Source: Mytilus edulis (Eukaryota > Mollusca > Bivalvia > Mytilida > Mytilidae). Taken from it: DNA of 64,000 bases. The notes below the pieces were generated by a model that was given only the letters and a program-made list of their open reading frames with translations, was not told where the DNA came from and ran no database searches. How positions within the stretch are numbered: the stretch's first letter is position 1; each line of letters begins with the position of its first letter. Position numbers and translations under genes: made by a program. Shown in pieces: positions 22,322-31,300 of this stretch. The stretch covers positions 46,401,601 to 46,465,600 of the forward strand of contig NC_092356.1 in assembly GCF_963676685.1 (NCBI RefSeq). The letters are read 5' to 3'.

Positions 22322-25300
22322 GTAAGTAAAGTGTGTAAAATAAGGTTAATAAATAGGACGTTATATATAAATTATATATGTTACAGGGAATTTGTAAAAT
22401 CAGTGAATCAGTGATTTTGTAAAATCCCTAACAGTTTCAGTGGTTTTGTAAAATCCCTGAAATTGTTAGGGATTTTACAAAATCACTGAAAATAGAGCAA
22501 GAGATTTTGTAAAATCCCTGATAACAATTAAATATAACTTGCTATTATAAATGTGTTTTTCTTTAAATAAAAATAGACTAATGATCACTAATGATTTTGA
22601 AATATATTTCTTTATTAAACACTTAGTCTATGAGCTAGAACTAGTGTATACTGATAAAGACTAAATGGCATGTAAACTTATATTTAGACCACTGTGAATT
22701 TACTTATTTTTGCACTAGGCAAGTTAGGGTGACATCTACTTTGATACTATTTCGTCCCTACCGCCATGACCTATTGATATGTGAATTTTCTGAACTATGC
22801 TGTACATGTCTTCAAGACATCCATAAATTTTTAAAACATCTTCATCTGATGAATACCGCTTTTACCGAATTTTTCAAATCTCCATATTGGAGAACTTCAT
22901 ACAATATTATTAAACAAAATATTTAATTTATTTGGATTACAAGAGTTGAGAAAGTTTAGAAACTTTGTTATATAGAATACATCTATCTGATATATGATCA
23001 AAGTAAGTAAAACTTTTTTTATTTTCTGCTTAGTTAGAACCTATTCATAAACATACAGGTACAAAGCAAAGCATCCTTATTATATTTTCTGTTGTCTTTT
23101 TTCTTATTATTTGGTGAATATAACTGTTACATGTATTGTGTAGGCAACTTAATAATACTGACAACACTTATTTTCTTTTTATATGTCAATTTTCATGCAG
23201 CAATAAGATGATATGCATGTAATATTTGCCACTGGATCACATACCCTAACCCACTCTTATACCTTACATACATGTATGTTTTTCCTTCTCTAATGCCATG
23301 TTTGCTCTTGATTTAAAGACATCTGTGCTTGAGCCAATGTTCTACAGTATGTCAGTTATATAGTGCATGAAAACTGCTCTCTTAATATTAAAATAAAACC
23401 TAGATTAACCTCAAACTTATAGAGTATTACTGCAGTATGTTTTTTTTTTCACAGAAATTCTAAATAAAAATGAGTGAATTTATTTTACAAATTGCCTGAA
23501 TTTAATCAGTGAATCTGTAAAAAAGATTTTAATTATTACAGGGATTTTGTAAAATCACTAGTCAAAATCAGGGATTTTATAAAATCACTAATCAGTTCAG
23601 TGATTTTACAAATTCCCTGAAATTTCAGTGATTTTACAAAATCCCTAATTTCACAAATTCCCTGTAACATATATATGTCTGTGCATTGCATATGATAGCA
23701 TAATGTTTGTTATTGTTTATAATGTTATATGCCCCAATGGGGCCCTAATATGGTGAAAATTATTCTGTTCTAATCTATTCTATGCTAGCATATTCTGTAT
23801 GTATACCATGTAGCTTCAACAGTCAGGGGACTTACTAAAATAAGTGATTTTTAAATCACTTATATGAGTAGCAAATTCGAGGTTTTGTCACAAATTGGGA
23901 TTTTGTAGTTTTTTCAAAATTTTAAACACATAGGTTTAAAAAATATCTTTTAATTAGTAAAATTAAAAAAAAAAATGAACTTTTTGCTTCTTTTAAGTAG
24001 CAAGGTTTATGCCTTTGATGCTATCATTTAGCTGAAAATTCTATTTTAGTTGAAAAAAATGCTATAATAATGGCTTTACATATGAACTGATACTTTCTTA
24101 AAAGATTTTTCCCAGCAGTGGGAGTATTTTTCCTGTGAAGTTCAAGGTTTCATCTTTCAGATTATGTAATAAAATTCTACTGTTTTGCGATAAAAAATTT
24201 CACTGTTCAGGGGTGTTGAAATTAGTGGGGTTATTAAAAGAATTATACTTAAAGAAGTGATTTTTGGGAAGGAAATTGAGGTCTGATACTTAAACAAGTG
24301 ATTTTTATGTCATTATCCTAGACTCAGTACAAGGTCATCACCTGAAATGACCTGGTCATCTAGACAACACAGATGTTGGTTCTGATAAGCGTAGAAACAT
24401 AATTAGTCCCTGGATCATTAGTATTCTATATTTAAAGCTACAATAAAATTAAATCACTTCTTCTAGTGATTAATTTGTACTACTTAAATAGGTGATTATA
24501 AAAGAAAGACAACTCTGACTTCCAACCTTTATGGAAATAATGTTACTTGAATCAGTGATTTAGAAAATCACTTACTTAAGTAAGTCCCCTGACTGTTCAA
24601 GCAAATACTAGTCATCGATGTCAATAAAATGAAAAAAAGTGACATGCAAATATAATGAAAGCAAATTAATTTTGATTTCTGAGCCTCTAGAGACAACGCT
24701 CATGCAGCAAGCATCTCTATGTGCATTGAACCAGCCAATCACTTGAATATCACCGTATTTTAAATATATATCCCACACCCGGAGGTTACTGACATAACTG
24801 TTCCAACATCACTTGCCAAATTATACCCTGTTTTAACCAGAAAATATTGAAAAACATACCCTGTTCTAAACATAAATATTGAAAAACACATCCTGTTCTA
24901 GACACGTTAAAGATGGCAGTTGTTAGAATATGCACCGTGAATGATCCTGTTCTAGACCATATAAAACATGCTGTTCTAGACCTGGGTTCTAGACTGTATC
25001 TTAAACAGTTTTAAAATAAGCAAACCTGTTCTAGACAAATACTTTGTTAAAAAAAAGGACCCAGTTCTCAACAGCAGGGCATGAAAAAGAGACCCTGTTC
25101 TAACCAGCATGACATGAAAAAGGGACCCTGTTCTAACCAGCAGGGCATGAAAAAGGGACCAGTTTTGCGGCACACTAATACCACTAAAAATATAGGAAGT
25201 ACCCCCCCCCCCCCCCCCCGAAAGTGTGTCACCCCCTCGGCTAAGGTAAACTTTTCATGATCATGATGATGTAGTTGCAATCTTTAATGATTCCAATTAC

Positions 25301-28300
25301 AAAATTTGTATAAGAATGTTAAACCCATGCCCCGCGTCTTCGTAGTTTACTGGAAATATAGCCTCTCCATGCAGGGACAGATGGTGATATTTAAAATTCC
25401 AAGAAACTGTAATTATAAGTGGAAGTGGTCCTATTTTTTTTTAAACCTGTAGTCAAGATTTAAGACTTTCAAATTTTATACAACAACGTAAAATCCATTT
25501 TTTAATCAAAAATAGCCTTTTAAATTATAGTGTTATGCTTTTGTTTAGTGTCTTAGTTCGTACTTTCGAGACCATTCATTTTAAGTCCTTTTTTTATTTT
25601 AGGGACCAAAGATATACAGGTATCGTATAAACAGATTTATAAAGAGTTGAAAAAGCGATTTCCTGGCCATATATTAGCAGAGGAGGATACAGAATGGCTG
25701 TTTATGAACGCCGGGGGATGGATGGGGAGCATGTGTATTTTATATGCTTCTTTAACTGAGTATATACTCTTCTTTGGTACTGCCATTGATACTTCTGGGA
25801 ATTCTGGTAAGTTTAAATTGAAGTCCAAACGGACAACTACAGATCTTTAAAGTATATATATACAACTCGTCTAAACATCAACCCAACAATGTTAGATCTG
25901 TAAATTTGCTTTCGCAAATTTTTGGTTCTTCCCTCGCCGGGATTCGAACCCATGCTACTGTGATATCGTGACACCAAATCGCCTGCACTGCAGTCGTCCC
26001 GCTAGACCACACGACCACCTGGGCTATATCCATGTATAACGATACTATGCAATAGTGTCGCCCATTGTAAGACGGTGTGTAACTAACAAAGTCTGACTGT
26101 TCGTTTCGAGGATAAAAGTAAAAAATATGACCGGTATGATGAAGTGTAAGTTTGTATTGCCACTGGGAAAAAACGTGAAAGTAATTAGGGACGATTGTTT
26201 ACCGTGCAACAGTCATGACCGTCGATGCACTGATTCTGATAGAAGTGTTGAGACCCCAATGCACTACGGTTTAATCCTGCCATATGTCCATGTGCATTTA
26301 TAAAGTCAGGAATCTCGTAACTGGCTGTCTTTTATAGTCATATCTTAATGTGTTTTTTGTTGGGTTTTTTTTATGTCAATTGGTATTAAGTTCGTTGACA
26401 TCTTTTCTCGACACAAAGCTTGTGTATATTTAAAACACATGGCTTTGATAGGCTGTATTGAGGTTGACCTCTAGATGCTTTATAGACTTGTATGTCCCAC
26501 CTAGTAGCATTATGTTTAACGGTCAGTGCATCCTTTCGTCAATTCGTCTGTCTGTCCTGCTTCACATTCAAGTTTTTTGGCAAGATAGCTTTTGATGAAG
26601 TTGAAGTCCAATCAACTGGAAACTTAGTACACATGTTGCTCATGATATGATCTTTCTTATTTTTATGTCAAATTAGAGAATGAATTCCGATTTCACGGTC
26701 CAGTAAATATAGAAAATGATAAGGCGAATGGGGCATCCGTGTACTATGAACACATTCTTGATTTGTGTATGTTGTTGGGTTATTGTCTCATTGACCTAAA
26801 CCAAAACGTCTGTTTATTGAAAATTATAAAAGGTATCCGTTTTTAGCTCACCTGGCCCGAAGGGCCAAGTGAGCTTTTCTCATCACTTGGCGTCCGGCGT
26901 CCGGCGTCCTGCGTCCGTCGTCGTTAACTTTTACAAAAATCTTCTCCTCTGAAACTGCTGGGCCAAATTAATCCAAACTTGGCCATAATCATCATTGGGG
27001 TATCTAGTTTAGAAATTGTGTGGCGTGACCCCGCCAACCAACCAAGATGGCCGCCACGGCTAAAAATAGAACATAGGGGTAAAATGCAGTTTTTGGCTTA
27101 TAACTCAAAAACCAAAGCATTTAGAGCAAATCTGACATGGGGTAAAATGTTCATCAGGTCAAGATCTATCTGCCCTGAAATTTTCAGATGAATCAGACAA
27201 CCAGTTGTTGGGTTGCTGCCCCTAAATTGGTAATTTTAAGGAAATTTTGCTGTTTTTGGTTATTATCTTGAACATTATTATAGATAGAGATAAACTGTAA
27301 ACAGCAATAATGTTCAGCAAAGTAAGATTTACAAATAAGTTGACGGAAATGGTCAAATGACCCCTTTAAGAGTTATTGCCCTTTATAGTCAATTTTTAAC
27401 CATTTTTTGTAGATCTTAGTTATCTTTTACAAAAATCTTCTCCTCTGAAACTGCTGGGCCAAATTAATCCAAACTTGGCCATAATCATCATTGGGGTATC
27501 TAGTTTAGAAATTGTGTGGCGTGATCCCGCCAACCAACCAAGATGGCCGCCACGGCTAAAAATAGAACATAGGGGTAAAATGCAGTTTTTGGCTTATAAC
27601 TCAAAAACCAAAGGATTTAGAGCAAATCTGACAGGGGTAAAAATGTTCATCAGGTCAAGATCTATCTGCCCTGAATTTTTCAGGTGAATCGGACACCCTG
27701 TTGTTGGGTTGCTGCCCCTAAATTGGTAATTTTAAGGAAATTTTCCCGTTTTTGGTTATTATCTTGAATATTATTATAGATAGAGATAAACTGTAAACAG
27801 CAATAATGTTCAGCAAAGTAAGATTTACAAATAAGTTAACATGACCGAAATGGTCAGTTGACCCCTTTAGGAGTTATTTCCCTTTATAGTCAATTTTTAA
27901 CAATTTTTTGTAAATCTTAGTTAGGCCACACCAATTTGATTCCTTGTTCGACGGACCCGCCCGCACCTATTTTTTTCAAAACAGAATTTTTTTATTTTTT
28001 TTTATATTCCCGCTTCCCGCATCCGGAAATGTAATCATGTCCATTTCCTGCACCGTATTTTTTGTAAATATTATAAAAAGATATCAACATTTGTTTTTAA
28101 AATTACAGTCTTAACCTGTATATAACGCTTTTAAACATAAAAGCACCCCAACACACTTTGTAAATATCTGTAAGAATATTTGTTTCAGCATGAAACCTTT
28201 TTATCCAAAGCGAGAGTGCTCCGAAAAAATTTAAAGAACAAAAAATTGGTTACTTTCCCCCTTACTTATATTCCCTATCAAAAAAATGTTTGTTGCGTTA

Positions 28301-31300
28301 GAATAAGGCAGTGTCTGCGCGTACCCGCATGCGGGTACGAATAGTCAAATTGCCGTTCTAGGCTGCGCGTACCCACATCCAGTTTTCTAATAAAATACCA
28401 TCGGATCGGGTATAAAACGTGAAATATCTACGGAAATTATCGATAATATTGGGATATCGTGTAGAACAAGTGAAGAGTATGAAAAATAATATTTTCAAAT
28501 TGTATTTATTAATTTAAAAATAAAGATACATAATAAACATTGCAAAATTAAATGCACACTGATAGAAAATGAAACTGTACAGTCCCTGAAAAGAAAAAAA
28601 GTAAAAGAAAACTACGTAGTTTTCTAATTTTCGTACATATTTCACGTTTCATTCCCGATTCGATGGCATTTTATTAGAAAACCGGATGTGGGTACGCGCA
28701 GCCTAGAACGACAATTTGACTATTCGTACCCGCATGCGGGTACGCGCAGACACTGCCTTAGAATAAAGTACAAAGAACTTCTGAAAGATTTGCCTTCGAC
28801 TGCAATTATATTGTATGCTGGCAAAACAAAACTATCCATAGCCGCTGCATGTTTATGCACCTGTCCTGATTGATTGAGGGGCCTGTCGTTCAGCAGTTAT
28901 CGTTTGTTGATGTTGTTCATTTGTATTTTCCCGTTTAGATATACATGATATATAAATTAGATCGTTGGTTTTCCTGTTCGAATTGTGTACGCTAATAATT
29001 TTGGGGTCCTTTATAGCCTGCTGTTTGGTCTGTATCAAAGCCCTGTGTAAAAGGCCGTATTTTGACCTGTGTTTGTTATTATCAGGTTGAGAACAATCCT
29101 CCCTCAGACAAGGGGTCATTTTACTGATGTAGAAAAGAAAATAAAAATACCAAGGATTTGTATAGTTCTTCTATACAAAACCTTTGAAAACTTAGAATTT
29201 TGTACTCAAAAAGAGGAGAGTTACATCTTACTTTAAACAACTTTTTCTGAAAGAGGGGTCCACTTATTTTGAATAATATTAAACTGTTAAAGTAAATGTG
29301 TTAACATGGTTAAAGTCCAGGAATATAACACAATTCTTGGACATGTTTTGACAATTTAATACCAGATAGATATATAGTTCTCTGAGAAAATATGAGCCCT
29401 TTTGTACAAACAAATATATTATAACTTATATTGATCACTCATAAAACATGTAAAAGGGATATTTATAACATTAAGGGGTTGTCCCAAAACTGATTATGAC
29501 TTGGATGGAGAATTGTCTCATTGTCAGTCACACATACATGTACATAGACCAGATTTAATTATTTCTTGGTGAACAGGGAAAAAATACTTCAGAAATTAAA
29601 GAAATGTCAAAGTACAAGTGATAAATCAAGCTTTAATATTGTCAAAACCTACTATTTTATGTTTACAAAAAAAAATTATAATCGCTCGCCTTTACTTTTC
29701 AAGCTTCGCCTCAAAAATTTGCAAATTAAATATTTTTTTATTAAAATTTTCAAATCGCTCGCTCGCCCCAAATTTTGGAGTCCAAAAATCCGTAGAACAA
29801 GAAATTAAATTGGTGTGGCCTTATCTTTTACAAAAATCTTCTCCTCTGATAATACGTGGCCAAATGAAACCAAACTTGGCCACAATCATCATTTGGGTAT
29901 TTAGTTTTAAAAATGTGTGGCGTGACCCGGTCAACTTACCATGATGGCCGCCATGGCTAAAAGTAGAACATAGGGGTAAAATTAAGTTTTTGGCTTATAA
30001 CTCAAAAACCAAAGCATTTAGAGCAAATCTGACATGGGGTAAATGTTCATCAGGTCCAGATCTATCTGCCCTGAATTTTTCAGGTGAATCGGACAACCTG
30101 TTGTTGGGTTTTACAAAAATCTTCTCTGAAACTACTAAGCCAAGTTAATTATAGCATGTATAGATAGAGATAATTGTAAGCAGTTAGAATGTTCAGTAAA
30201 GTAAGATGAACAAACACATCACCATCACCAAAACACAATTTTGTCATGAATCCATCTACGTCCTTTGTTTAATATTCACAAAAACCAAGGTGAGCGACAC
30301 AGGCTCTTTAAGTAGAGCCTCTAGTTTTTAATCATGTCACATATAGGTTGTATGCAAAACAGGACCACCGGATTGATTAATGTTTTTTGAAACGTCCTGT
30401 GGTTGCAAACTCAGTACGAAGTCAATTTGAACTATAAATTCGACAAAATAAGTAAGCCAATTGTGATGAAGATCTTGAAATTTTGATGGTTTATTTAAAG
30501 GGAGGGATTTGTTGGTAGGAAAAGAATAATTTCTAAAAATAGTTGTTGTAAGGGTTATTTGACATCCGTTTCTCCGATGTAACCTGACGCGTCTGTGTAT
30601 TTAAACATTCCTCATTGCAAAACGATTTGTTTTCCCTTTTAGTGTGTGTCCTACTGAGCAACTGTTATACTATTTGCGTATTATAAAATGAAGTGATTTC
30701 TGTAAGAATAACGCAGTACACATGACCTAATAGTGATACTAACAAACTGAGAAATTAGTCTAATTGAATTCCTATGTTTTAGTTTTGTAAATTCTGTCTT
30801 TTCAAAATGTTTAAATTATCATGTTTTCCGTAGGTCGATATTGGGCAAATATATCTGATACAATACTGAAAGGTTCATTCAGACAGTGGAAAGAAGGAGA
30901 GCTGGAAAGCAAAATGTTCAAACCAGGTATGTATAGATGCATAGTAATATAATTTATTAAATATATAGTTCATCGTCTAGATTAGAATATGTGTTTAATA
31001 AAATGGAGAAAGGAAATGGGGAATGTGTCAAAGCGACAACAACCCGACCATAGGGCAGACAACAGCCGAAGGCCACCAATGGGTCTTCAATGTAGCGAGA
31101 ATTCCCGCACCCGTAGGTGTCCTTCAGTTGGCCCCTAAAAATATGTATACTAGTACAGTGATAATGGACGTCATACTCCGAATTATACTCCGAATTATAC
31201 ACAAGAAACTAAAATTAAAAATCACACAAGACTAACAAAGGCCAGAGGCTCCTGACTTGGGACAGGCGCAAAATTGCGGCGGGGTTAAACATGTTTATGA

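Larger units (their letters stand above)
27924..29820. mobile_element. 1.9-kb TIR element with TTA target duplication (Harbinger-like)
   Basis: Ends are GGCCACACCAATTTGATTCC and the complement of GGCCACACCAATTTAATTTC; the inverted repeat continues for about 32 bp. TTA is duplicated at 27921-27923 and 29821-29823. The uninterrupted site, CTTAGTTATCTTTTAC, is present in the neighbouring tandem unit at about 27417-27432, so the insertion limits are certain. A 3-bp TTA/TAA duplication with GG ends fits PIF/Harbinger elements; that placement is an inference because no transposase is seen. It carries a 453-bp MITE and a degenerate SINE-like repeat. Confidence 0.88.
26846..30331 (+). repeat. AGCTCACCTGGCCC-type composite repeat with 496-bp tandem units
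   Basis: Begins AGCTCACCTGGCCCGAAGGG with a short GGCGTCCGGCGTCC run, and ends AAGGTGAGCGACACAGGCTC, TTTAAG, AGAGCCTCTAG. These termini are those of a very common mollusc repeat. The inside is a tandem series: units start CTTTTACAAAAATCTTCTCC at 26929, 27425 and 29826, with a further partial unit near 30109. Units 1 and 2 are 496 bp apart and nearly identical. The second unit is split by a 1.9-kb insertion. The 70-residue frames at 26979 and 27475 are repeat translations, not genes. Confidence 0.85.

Noticed and set aside
25647-25850. Stand-alone 67-residue gene
   Set aside because: It is SIGMAR1 exon 2 read through the donor at 25807 into the intron.
25930-26023. tRNA gene
   Set aside because: A and B boxes are present, but the arms do not form a full cloverleaf and a SINE body follows; called as a SINE.
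26979-27687. Two near-identical 70-residue frames as a duplicated gene
   Set aside because: They lie in the 496-bp tandem repeat with no splice sites or domains; the third unit has a different frame.
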